DNA from: WHSM01 sp050701635
GTDB taxonomy: Bacteria; Actinomycetota; Actinomycetes; Mycobacteriales; Micromonosporaceae
DNA: 9,724 nt
Direction: 5' to 3'
NCBI GenBank assembly: GCA_050701635.1
Contig: JBOGDF010000218.1
Location: 1-9,724, forward strand
Part shown: piece after piece, positions 1 to 6,543 of the stretch
How positions within the stretch are numbered: position 1 is the first letter of the stretch
Layout of the letters: every line of letters starts with the position of its first letter
Made by a program: the position numbers and the translations under genes
Notes under the pieces: model-generated
What the model saw: only the letters and a program-made list of their open reading frames with translations
Told to the model about the DNA's origin: nothing
The model's database searches: none

Positions 1-1183
1 CCACCAGGGCGTACGCCGCCTCGCGGGCCGCCGCCAGGTCGGCGCCGACCGCGGTGCCGGACAGCACCCGGCCGCCCGCGGTGACCAGCGTGCCGTCCTC
101 GGTCAGGCCGGTGCCGGCGTGCAGGATGCCCGGGACCGGCTTGCCGTCGGGGCCGATCGCACCGGTGATCACGTCGCCCTTGCGGGGCGTACCGGGATAG
201 CCGGCCGACGCCATCACCACGGTCACCGCCGCGCCGGCGTGCCACTCCAGCGGCGGCTGCGAGGCCAGGTCGCCGGTGGCGGCGGCGTACAGCAGGGAAG
301 CCAGGGGGGTACGCAGCAGCGCGAGCAGCGACTGCACCTCGGGGTCGCCGAAGCGGCAGTTGAACTCGATCACCTTCGGCCCGTCGGCGGTCAGCGCGAG
401 CCCGACGAACAGCACTCCGGTGAAGGTGGCGCTGCGCTGCTCCAGCTCGGCCAGGGTGGGGCGCACCACCTGCGCCATCACGTCGTCGACCAGCCCGGGC
501 GGGGCCCACGGCAGCGGGGTGTACGAGCCCATCCCGCCGGTGTTCGGGCCAGTGTCGCCGTCGCCGATCCGCTTGAAGTCCTGCGCCGGCAGCAACGGCA
601 GCGCGGTCGTACCGTCCGTGATCACGAACACCGACACCTCGGGGCCGGCGAGGTACTCCTCGATCACGCTGGCGGGCGCCTTGTCGGCGTGGGCGAGCGC
701 GGCGTCCCGGTCGTCGGTCACCACCACGCCCTTGCCGGCGGCGAGGCCGTCGTGCTTGACCACGTACGGCGTGCCGAATTCGTCCAACGCCCGCTCCGCC
801 TCGTCCCAGTTGCGGCAGGCCACCGCGCGGGCGGTGGGCACCTTCGCCGCCGACATCACGTCCTTGGCGAACGCCTTCGAGCCCTCGATCCACGCCGCCG
901 CCTTGGACGGGCCGAAACAGGCGATCCCGGCGTCGCGTACCGCGTCGGCCACCCCGGCCACCAGCGGTGCCTCCGGCCCGACGACGACCAGCTCCGCGTC
1001 CACCTCGCGAGCCAGCGCCGCCACCGCCGCCGGATCCTCCGCGTCCACCGCCCGCAGCGTCGCCACCGCACCGATCCCCGGATTCCCGGGCGCCGCGATC
1101 AACTCCGTCACCGCCGGATCGGCCGCCAACGCGACCGCCAACGCGTGCTCCCGCCCACCAGAACCAATCACCAGTACCCGCAC
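1..1183 (-). CDS. purD: Phosphoribosylamine--glycine ligase (GAR synthetase), 3' end beyond the window
   Basis: This cytoplasmic ATP-grasp enzyme joins glycine to 5-phosphoribosylamine to give glycinamide ribonucleotide, the second step of de novo purine synthesis. I translated the minus strand from 1183 to 2 and found 394 uninterrupted codons. The N-terminus reads VLVIGSGGREHAL (residues 3-15 region). The ATP-grasp segment has VVKHDGLAAGKGV (141-153), then GDGDTGPNTGGMG (207-219), and the metal-binding EFNCRFGDPE (273-282); all are hallmark PurD motifs. The family is about 420-430 residues, so roughly 25-35 C-terminal residues lie off the left edge; the visible end (TAVGADLAAARE) is the usual near-C-terminal region. 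The start is GTG 1183 with AGGG eight bases upstream; an in-frame GTG at 1192 would add three residues. It diverges from the membrane-protein gene to its right. Identification is secure; only the exact start is uncertain. Confidence 0.97.
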   Translation of the reverse strand, partial: MRVLVIGSGGREHALAVALAADPAVTELIAAPGNPGIGAVATLRAVDAEDPAAVAALAREVDAELVVVGPEAPLVAGVADAVRDAGIACFGPSKAAAWIEGSKAFAKDVMSAAKVPTARAVACRNWDEAERALDEFGTPYVVKHDGLAAGKGVVVTDDRDAALAHADKAPASVIEEYLAGPEVSVFVITDGTTALPLLPAQDFKRIGDGDTGPNTGGMGSYTPLPWAPPGLVDDVMAQVVRPTLAELEQRSATFTGVLFVGLALTADGPKVIEFNCRFGDPEVQSLLALLRTPLASLLYAAATGDLASQPPLEWHAGAAVTVVMASAGYPGTPRKGDVITGAIGPDGKPVPGILHAGTGLTEDGTLVTAGGRVLSGTAVGADLAAAREAAYALV

Positions 1184-1220
1184 CCCCAGCACCCTACGTT
1201 GCCGCCCCGCGCGAGTCGCC

Positions 1221-1293
1221 CACTTGGGGCGCTGCCGTGCGGTCGACACGCCGTCGCGACCGGCGTGTCGCCCACATCCCAACGCCCCAAGTG
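1221..1293. repeat. Nested symmetrical inverted repeat in the divergent spacer
   Basis: An outer pair of perfect 11-base arms (CACTTGGGGCG at 1221-1231, CGCCCCAAGTG at 1283-1293) encloses a second perfect 10-base pair (CGACACGCCG at 1244-1253, CGGCGTGTCG at 1261-1270). The two unpaired flanks between arms are each exactly 12 bases, and the central loop is 7 bases. TCGCCCAC also occurs as a direct repeat just beside each half. It lies between genes that point away from each other, so it is unlikely to be a transcription terminator. It could be a dispersed REP-like palindrome, a small non-autonomous element, or a large operator. The pairing is seen directly; the role is unknown. Confidence 0.75.
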
Positions 1294-1308
1294 CATCGGG
1301 CCCCGCCC

Positions 1309-1338
1309 GGGTGGGGGTGGGGTGGGTGGGGGTGGGGG
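1309..1338 (+). other. Strong G-quadruplex-forming motif
   Basis: Six runs of three to five G are separated by single T bases (runs at 1309-1311, 1313-1317, 1319-1322, 1324-1326, 1328-1332, 1334-1338). Single-base loops are the arrangement expected to give very stable parallel quadruplexes. More G runs follow (GGGGG at 1345-1349, GGGAGGGGG at 1351-1359, GGTGGGGGTG at 1381-1390). It lies about 100 bases upstream of the membrane-protein start on its non-template strand, and 126 bases upstream of purD on the other side. It could affect either gene or be a low-complexity tract prone to sequencing error. Confidence 0.6.
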
Positions 1339-1438
1339 TCACTCGGGGGAGGGAGGGGGCTCACTCGTGGTGGTGATCCGGGTGGGGGTGCTGGCGTGAA
1401 GGGTGGGGTTGATGACGCCGGCCCCGAGGAGTCCCGCC

Positions 1439-2627
1439 ATGTCCACTGTTGCCGAAACGCCCGTTCGGGCCGTGAGGGCCGACCGGCACCGGCCCGAGTA
1501 CGCCGCGGCCGGGTTCTCGGTGCTCGTCGTACTCGCCGGAATCTGGTGGTGGCTGGCGCCTGGGAGCTATCCGCTGACCGAGCCGGACACGATGTCGCTG
1601 GTCTCCGGGCCGTGGAGCGCGCTGCGGTCCGTACTGCTGGTCGCGCTGGGCGCGGTCGGCGTCGGCACCGCACTCGCGATGCGCCAGGCCGGAGCCGGCA
1701 CCGGCACCGGGCCGGCCACGCACCGGGCCGCGCGCACCGTACTGCTCGGGTTGGGGGCGGTGCAGGTCGGCGTACTGCTCGGGGTGGTGGCGGACCTGCG
1801 GGCGCTGATGCTGATGGGGTACCTGCTGGCGCTGGCCGGGCCGGGGTTGCTGCTCGGCGTACTCGCGGTCGGTGCCTGGCGCTCCCCGCTCGCCCGGGTA
1901 CGTGCTCGCCGCGGTGCTCGCCGTCGGGGCCGCCGTCGGCGTCGCCACCGGCGTAGCGAAGCTGAGCGTGCTGGCCGACCTGGGTCGCGCGATCGCCAGC
2001 GTGCCGGTGGCGCGCGGTCTCGGCATCCTGCTGGTCGGCGGTGCACTGGCGGGCGGCTGCCTCTGGGTATGGACCCTGATCCGGTACGCCCGGCGTACCC
2101 GAGAAAAGTGCGTGGACTGCGGTCGGCCCGGCGCCGCTTGGACGGCGCCCGGCAGCGTGACCCGCTGGGGCCGCTGGGTCACCATCGCCGCCGCCTGCGG
2201 ACCCCTGCCGTACGCGCTGATCCGGTTGACGTGGCTGACGCCGTGGCCGTACGGGTTCTCGCACGCCGAGTTGGTGGCGCACCCGGAGATGCGGCTGTTC
2301 GGAGTCAGCCTCGGGCTGGCGGCGCTGGCCGGCAGCGTACTGACGATCGGGTTGATCCGGCCCTGGGGCGAGGTGTTCCCGCGGTGGATCCCGTGGCTGC
2401 GGGGCCGTACGGTGCCGGTGCTGCTGCCGACCGCGATCGCGCTCGTGGTCGGCACCGCGGTGACCGTCGCCGGCAAGTCGTTCCTGCAGATGGTGCTCGC
2501 CGAACCGGAGCACTGGGGTCTGCTGTTCGTCTTCCCGTTCCCGATCTGGGGTCCGCTGCTGATCGCGGCGGCGGCCGCGTACTACCTGCGCCGTCGCGGC
2601 CGCTGCCAGGTGTGCGGGCAGAGCTGA
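1439..2627 (+). pseudogene. Polytopic membrane protein with paired CxxC motifs, interrupted by a +1 frameshift
   Basis: I do not recognise the family. The ATG at 1439 has GAGGAG seven bases upstream. The first frame reads about 150 residues (MSTVAETPVRAVRADRHRPE then about four hydrophobic helices), then turns into Arg-rich nonsense after GAWRSP. Sensible coding resumes in the +1 frame (SPGYVLAAVLAVG) and runs to the TGA ending at 2627. One extra base between about 1883 and 1898, a stretch with CCCC, CCC and GGG runs, explains the break. Without it the product would be 395 residues with about ten membrane segments. The loop after about the sixth helix carries CVDCG, and the extreme C-terminus carries CQVCGQS; together these could form a four-Cys metal site or a redox pair. 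It may be a true pseudogene, a sequencing error, or (least likely) two separate products. The palindrome-rich glpQ leader follows. Confidence 0.7.
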
Positions 2628-2674
2628 GCGGCGGCGCCGGGAGTTCCGGGGGTTTTCACCTGGTGTTGGTTGTT

Positions 2675-2684
2675 GTGTCGACAC
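2675..2684. promoter_or_regulatory. 10-bp perfect palindrome upstream of glpQ
   Basis: GTGTCGACAC is a perfect palindrome about 205 bases before the glpQ start. It sits in a locally less GC-rich stretch and is followed by two more palindromes, CCGGCGCCGG (2692-2701) and CTGTC-AG-GACAG (2713-2724). It could be a binding site for a dimeric regulator. No clear -35/-10 pair was found nearby, so the operator reading is tentative. Confidence 0.3.
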
Positions 2685-2767
2685 GGGCTCGCCGGCGCCG
2701 GATTTGCTCGCGCTGTCAGGACAGGCCCGGATAAGGTGCCGCCTGAAGTGAGCCGGCGTGGGCCGTA

Positions 2768-2800
2768 CGCCGAGACCGCCAACGGGGGCCGGTCTCGGCG
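2768..2800 (+). terminator. 11-bp perfect GC-rich hairpin in the glpQ leader
   Basis: CGCCGAGACCG (2768-2778) pairs perfectly with CGGTCTCGGCG (2790-2800) around an 11-base loop. It lies 140 bases after the membrane-protein stop and 89 bases before the glpQ GTG. There is no T-tract after it, which is common for actinobacterial terminators. It may end transcription from the upstream gene, or fold in the glpQ 5' leader and act as an attenuator. The hairpin is certain; its function is not. Confidence 0.45.
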
Positions 2801-2889
2801 CCCCGCCGGTTCTCGCCTCACCGGTCCGCGTAGCCCCGCACGCCCCGGTCGGCCCTCACCCGGCCAGGGCCCCACCCCTCGGAGACACC

Positions 2890-4029
2890 GTGACATTTCG
2901 ACTTCGTACCGCCGCCGGAATCGCTCTGGTGGGCGCCGCCGCGACTATCGCGCTCGCCGTACCGGCGCAGGCCAGCACCGTTGCCACGACGGCGCCGGTG
3001 GCCGCCGACCGGCCGCTGGTGATCGGACACCGCGGCGCCAGCGGCTACCGGCCGGAGCACACCCTCGGCGCCTACCGGCTGGCGATCAAGCAGGGCGCCG
3101 ACTACATCGAGCCCGACCTGGTGTCCACGAAGGACGGTGCCCTGGTAGCGCGGCACGAGAACGAGATCTCCGGCACCACCGACGTCGCCGACCACCCGGA
3201 GTTCGCCGCCCGCAGGACCACCAGAACCATCGACGGTACGACGGTCACCGGCTGGTTCACCGAGGACTTCACGCTCGCCGAGCTCAAGACGCTGCGGGCC
3301 AAGGAGCGGCTGCCCCAGCTGCGTCCGGACAACACCCGCTACGACGGCACGTACGAGATCCCGACGCTGCAGGAGGTCATCGACCTGGCGCGCAAGGAGA
3401 GCCGGCGTACCGGGCGCACCATCGGGATCTACCCGGAGACGAAGCACCCGACGTACTTCCAGTCGATCGGGCTGCCGCTGGAGCCGGCGCTGGTCGCCAC
3501 ACTGCGCACCAACGATCTTGACGATGCCGATGACGCGGTGATCATCCAGTCTTTCGAGACCGCGAACCTACGGGCGCTGGACACCGTGGTCGACGTACCG
3601 CTGGCGCAGCTGCTGAACGCCGGCGGCAAGCCGTACGACTTCGAGGTCGCCGGCGACCCCCGTACGTACGCCGACCTGGCCAAGCCCGAAGGGCTCGCCT
3701 GGATCGCCTCGTACGCCGACGGGGTGGGCGTGAACAAGAACCTGATCGTGCCGCGGGACTCCTCCGGCAGGCTGCTCGCCCCGACCACGCTGGTCGGCGA
3801 CGCGCACGCCGCCGGGCTGGTCGTCCACGCGTGGACGTTCCGGAACGAAAACACGTTCCTGCCGGCGGACTTCCGTACCGGCAGCGACCCGGCCGCCTGG
3901 GGCGACTACGCCGCCGAGTACGAACTGTTCTACTCGCTCGGCATCGACGGCCTGTTCAGCGACTTCCCGGACGCCGCGGTCGCCTCCCGCGACGCCGCCA
4001 GCACCGCCGGCACCGCCGCGGCGGCCTGA
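2890..4029 (+). CDS. glpQ: Secreted glycerophosphodiester phosphodiesterase (GlpQ type)
   Basis: The enzyme hydrolyses glycerophosphodiesters (deacylated phospholipids) to glycerol-3-phosphate and the free alcohol, outside the cytoplasmic membrane. The GTG at 2890 follows GGAGA with short spacing. It gives 379 residues beginning with a clear signal peptide: MTFRLR, a hydrophobic core, and a likely signal peptidase I site after AQA at residue 28. HRGASGYRPEHTLGAY carries the catalytic H47, E74 and D76 lie in YIEPDLV, H89 is the second catalytic His (ARHENE), and E183 in IYPETK completes the probable Ca2+ site known from E. coli GlpQ. Later blocks (SYADGVG, LVVHAWTFR, GIDGLFSDFPD) also match GlpQ rather than the shorter cytoplasmic UgpQ class. 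The open frame extends upstream to a GTG at 2758, but that would bury the signal peptide. It is likely its own transcription unit, with a hairpin leader. Confidence 0.95.
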   Translation: MTFRLRTAAGIALVGAAATIALAVPAQASTVATTAPVAADRPLVIGHRGASGYRPEHTLGAYRLAIKQGADYIEPDLVSTKDGALVARHENEISGTTDVADHPEFAARRTTRTIDGTTVTGWFTEDFTLAELKTLRAKERLPQLRPDNTRYDGTYEIPTLQEVIDLARKESRRTGRTIGIYPETKHPTYFQSIGLPLEPALVATLRTNDLDDADDAVIIQSFETANLRALDTVVDVPLAQLLNAGGKPYDFEVAGDPRTYADLAKPEGLAWIASYADGVGVNKNLIVPRDSSGRLLAPTTLVGDAHAAGLVVHAWTFRNENTFLPADFRTGSDPAAWGDYAAEYELFYSLGIDGLFSDFPDAAVASRDAASTAGTAAAA

Positions 4030-4034
4030 AACGA

Positions 4035-4066
4035 GCCGCCGGGTGCGGGCCCGCGCTTCCGGCGGC
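4035..4066. terminator. Hairpin between convergent genes, possible bidirectional terminator
   Basis: GCCGCCGG (4035-4042) pairs with CCGGCGGC (4059-4066). The 16-base loop itself contains the palindrome GCGGGCCCGC (4045-4054). It starts five bases after the glpQ stop and lies 28 bases from the stop of the opposing PASTA gene, the expected place for a shared terminator. No T-tract is present on either strand. The structure is visible; the function is inferred from position. Confidence 0.5.
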
Positions 4067-4094
4067 GCAACCGGCGGCCCCGCCGCCCCGCGGC

Positions 4095-6386
4095 TCAGCC
4101 GTTGGGGCGGTACGGGGTGCCGGGGCCGTACCACATGTGGCAGATCGTGTTGCGCTCGGTGTATCCCCGACCGGCGAAGAAGTCGAACTCCGTTGACGGC
4201 TTCGGCGCGAACGCCCAGCTGTCACGGGCGTCGCTGCGCATCGCCACCAGCGGGCGGGTGCCGTTCGGGGCGGTGCCGTCGGGGGTGAAGCAGGCGAATG
4301 CCGCACCGTCGTACTTCCACCTGTCGTTCGGCGGGTTGGTGTTGTTCTTGAAGTAGAACCCGACGTCGCGCTCCTCGTCGCCGCAGTTGTTGTAGCAGCG
4401 GAACCGGTGCACCTGCACCAGCTCGCCCGGTACGTCGTCGGGGCTGAGGTAGACGCCGCCGTACTCGCTCTGCGGCTGCCACGCGCGTCCACCGATAGCG
4501 GGGGGCTGCTGGCCGCGCGGCGCCAGGTAGCGCACCTCGCGGTCGTCCAGCTTCCACCGGTCGAGCACGTACGGGGTGCTGTCCTGGTACGCGTACCCGA
4601 TCTGCGTGCCCTGCTGTACGGCGGTGCCGGCCGGGGTGGTCTGGGAGTGCACCACGTTGGGTTCCCAGTGCACCTCGTTCGGGTTCGGCGCCTGGCCGAG
4701 GCCGTACCCGGCGAGGGTGTCCCAGGCCTGCTGCGGGTTCATCCGGTCCAGCGACGGCACCTTGATCCAGCCCGGCACCGGGAAGCTGATCGTCACCGGG
4801 CTGCCGTTGGTCATCACGGTGCCCTGGGCGGGTTGCTGCCCGTACACCCGGTTGACCTCCGCCGGGCTGCCGGCGACGCCGTCGGCGCTCTTGGTGCAGG
4901 TGAAGCCGGCCTTGTCGAGGATGTCGCAGGCCTCCTCGACGGTCTTGTTCACCACGTCGGGGACCACCGCCGGGCCGGCGTAGTAGACCAGCACCTCGCT
5001 GCCCACCGCGAGCTGCCGGCCCGCCGCCGGGTCGGTCTCCAGCACCTCGCCGGTACGCGCGTCCGGGTCCTGCCGGGAGATCAGCTTGCACACCAGCCGG
5101 GCGCGTTCGATGACCGTGCAGGCCTTCGTACGGTCCATCCCGACCACGTCCGGCACCGCGACCTTGTCGACGGTGGCGTCCGGCTTCGGGGTGGGCGTGG
5201 CGGGCGGCTCGGGCGCCTCGGGCGCCTCGGGCTGCTTCGCCGGGGCCTTCGGCGGGGTCGGCGCCTTCGGCTTCGGCGCCTCGGTGACGGTCTTGCCGCT
5301 GCGGTCCACCTCGGTCTTGCGGCCGTCGCGGTCGAACACGAGCATGGTCGGCGCGTACGGGTCGTTCACCCAGACCCGCCCGTCGCGTACGAACACGTCG
5401 ATCTGGCCGGTGCCGCCGGCGATGTCGACGGTGTCCCGCTGGCGCAGCGTGCCCAGCTCCAGCTGCACCAGCTGGCGCTGCGTCTGGTCGACCACGTACG
5501 CCAGATTCCCGAGCACGGCCGGCGGCGCGAAGACGTTCCCGCCACGGCCGGTGAGCTGCTTGTGGACCACCTTCCTGGAGCGCAGATCCAGCGCGGTGAC
5601 CTGCGCTTCCGCCGGCACCACGGTGACCAGCACCGGCGTCGCCGCCGGAGAGGTCGGCACCAGCACCGGTCCGTTCACCTGCGGCAGGTGATAGCTGCGT
5701 ACCAACCCTTTGTCTGTGTACGTGGTGGCCGCGCCGGCCTCCGGGCGGTACACCACCGGACGGTCGGCGACCAGGGTGAGCCGTACCGAGGATTCCCCGG
5801 CGTCTGCCACGGAGTGCGTCGCGCGTACCGTGCCGCCCGCGATCCGGTAAAGCTCTCCGGCGGTACGCGACAGCGCCCAGGCCACGCCCTTCGCGTCGAC
5901 CACGGCCTCGTCCACCGGGCCCGGCGTACTCACCTTGTGACGCTTGTCGGGGCGGGCGTCGAGGGCGGTCAGCTCCCCGCTGTCCCGGTCGACCAGGTAA
6001 GCCTGCCCGCCGCCGGCCACCACCTCGGGCGGCTCGCTGCCGGCGGCGCGCTTGTCGCCGACCTGCTCCGGCTTCATGGTGTCGGTGGGCACCCGCCACA
6101 CCTCGCCGGTCTCGGTGTTGACCACCCACACCGAGTCGGGCCCGACCTGGACCACCTGCAGCCGTTCGGTGCCGTCGGCGAGTTTGCGGGCGGTTTCGGC
6201 GTCCTCCGTACCGCTCTCGGCGTTCACGTGGACCACGCCGTGGCCCCGCTGCAGGTACGCCCCGGCGCCGTCCAGCAGCGCCTCGGAGGAGCGGTAGCCG
6301 ATCCCGAAGCTGGCGAGCAGCACCGCGGTGAGCACCCCGACACCGAGCGCGGTGCGCGTCAGGTTGTCACGCGAGAACCACGACAT
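4095..6386 (-). CDS. Membrane-anchored beta-propeller-like protein with three PASTA repeats and a novel C-terminal domain
   Basis: The ATG at 6386 has GGAGG seven bases upstream and gives 763 residues; the open frame continues upstream but lacks support there. Residues 1-11 are short and basic, 12-30 form one membrane helix, and the rest should be extracytoplasmic. Residues about 45-365 contain repeated short strands of the type VWVVNTETGEVWRV and AYLVDRDSGELTAL, typical of a beta-propeller. A Pro/Ala/Glu/Lys linker spans 367-405. Three PASTA repeats follow: 407-470 (VAVPDVVGM...), 472-536 (AVVPDVVNK...) and 540-601 (IKVPSLDRM...). PASTA domains bind muropeptides or beta-lactams in other proteins. 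The first two each have a Cys pair ten residues apart (C423/C433, C487/C497). Residues 602-763 are unrecognised, with C664, C668, C699 and C749 and many aromatic residues. No kinase or penicillin-binding domain is attached. It is divergent from the FHA gene. Function is unknown; wall sensing or binding is inferred. Confidence 0.92.
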   Translation of the reverse strand: MSWFSRDNLTRTALGVGVLTAVLLASFGIGYRSSEALLDGAGAYLQRGHGVVHVNAESGTEDAETARKLADGTERLQVVQVGPDSVWVVNTETGEVWRVPTDTMKPEQVGDKRAAGSEPPEVVAGGGQAYLVDRDSGELTALDARPDKRHKVSTPGPVDEAVVDAKGVAWALSRTAGELYRIAGGTVRATHSVADAGESSVRLTLVADRPVVYRPEAGAATTYTDKGLVRSYHLPQVNGPVLVPTSPAATPVLVTVVPAEAQVTALDLRSRKVVHKQLTGRGGNVFAPPAVLGNLAYVVDQTQRQLVQLELGTLRQRDTVDIAGGTGQIDVFVRDGRVWVNDPYAPTMLVFDRDGRKTEVDRSGKTVTEAPKPKAPTPPKAPAKQPEAPEAPEPPATPTPKPDATVDKVAVPDVVGMDRTKACTVIERARLVCKLISRQDPDARTGEVLETDPAAGRQLAVGSEVLVYYAGPAVVPDVVNKTVEEACDILDKAGFTCTKSADGVAGSPAEVNRVYGQQPAQGTVMTNGSPVTISFPVPGWIKVPSLDRMNPQQAWDTLAGYGLGQAPNPNEVHWEPNVVHSQTTPAGTAVQQGTQIGYAYQDSTPYVLDRWKLDDREVRYLAPRGQQPPAIGGRAWQPQSEYGGVYLSPDDVPGELVQVHRFRCYNNCGDEERDVGFYFKNNTNPPNDRWKYDGAAFACFTPDGTAPNGTRPLVAMRSDARDSWAFAPKPSTEFDFFAGRGYTERNTICHMWYGPGTPYRPNG

Positions 6387-6543
6387 GCCCCCGCCTCCGA
6401 CAGACACGTGAATACGCAATTGCCCCCGAGAGTAGAAGAACTCTGGTAAGTCCGGCACCCTCCAGACTTGGGAAGGTCTCCCCAAACGGGTGGCGTGGGC
6501 GTGGCAGGCTCTGTCAGTGCAGGGTGACGACGGGTGAGGGCGG
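6387..6543. promoter_or_regulatory. Divergent promoter region between the PASTA and FHA genes
   Basis: Both genes start at the edges of this 157-bp spacer, so promoters for both must lie in or near it. On the minus strand a TACTCT hexamer (6434 down to 6429) sits in a locally AT-richer stretch and could be a -10 box, but no convincing -35 accompanies it. TTGGG (6468-6472) and CCCAA (6481-6485) form a small inverted repeat. It interleaves with AGAC (6464-6467) and GTCT (6476-6479). A regulator could act on both genes from here. Confidence 0.4.

Noticed and set aside
119..1399. Long open frames on the plus strand opposite purD
   Set aside because: They are low-complexity, Arg/His/Pro/Ser-rich products typical of antisense frames in GC-rich genes; purD on the minus strand accounts for the region.
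1872..1904. Programmed ribosomal frameshift in the membrane-protein gene
   Set aside because: No known slippery heptamer with a following structure is apparent, and a second unrelated indel in the window makes mutation or sequence error simpler.
2651..2662. Pho-box-like GTTTTCACC before glpQ
   Set aside because: Only one imperfect copy is present; Pho boxes need direct repeats of about 11 bases, which I could not see.
1194..2684. Long minus-strand open frames opposite the membrane-protein gene
   Set aside because: They are rich in Arg, Gln, Pro and Thr without domains; the plus strand shows hydrophobic helices and a good ribosome-binding site.
2704..2737. TTGCTC ... GATAAG as a sigma70-type promoter for glpQ
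   Set aside because: The spacing is 20 bases or more in the best alignments, too long to be convincing.
5211..5229. Short tandem repeat GGGCGCCTC in the linker of the PASTA protein
   Set aside because: Only two copies are present, and it is explained by Glu-Ala-Pro repeats in a low-complexity linker.
4407..6449. 680-residue plus-strand open frame opposite the PASTA gene
   Set aside because: The composition is Arg/His/Gly/Val-rich with no motif, and it runs antisense to a gene with clear domains and a good ribosome-binding site.
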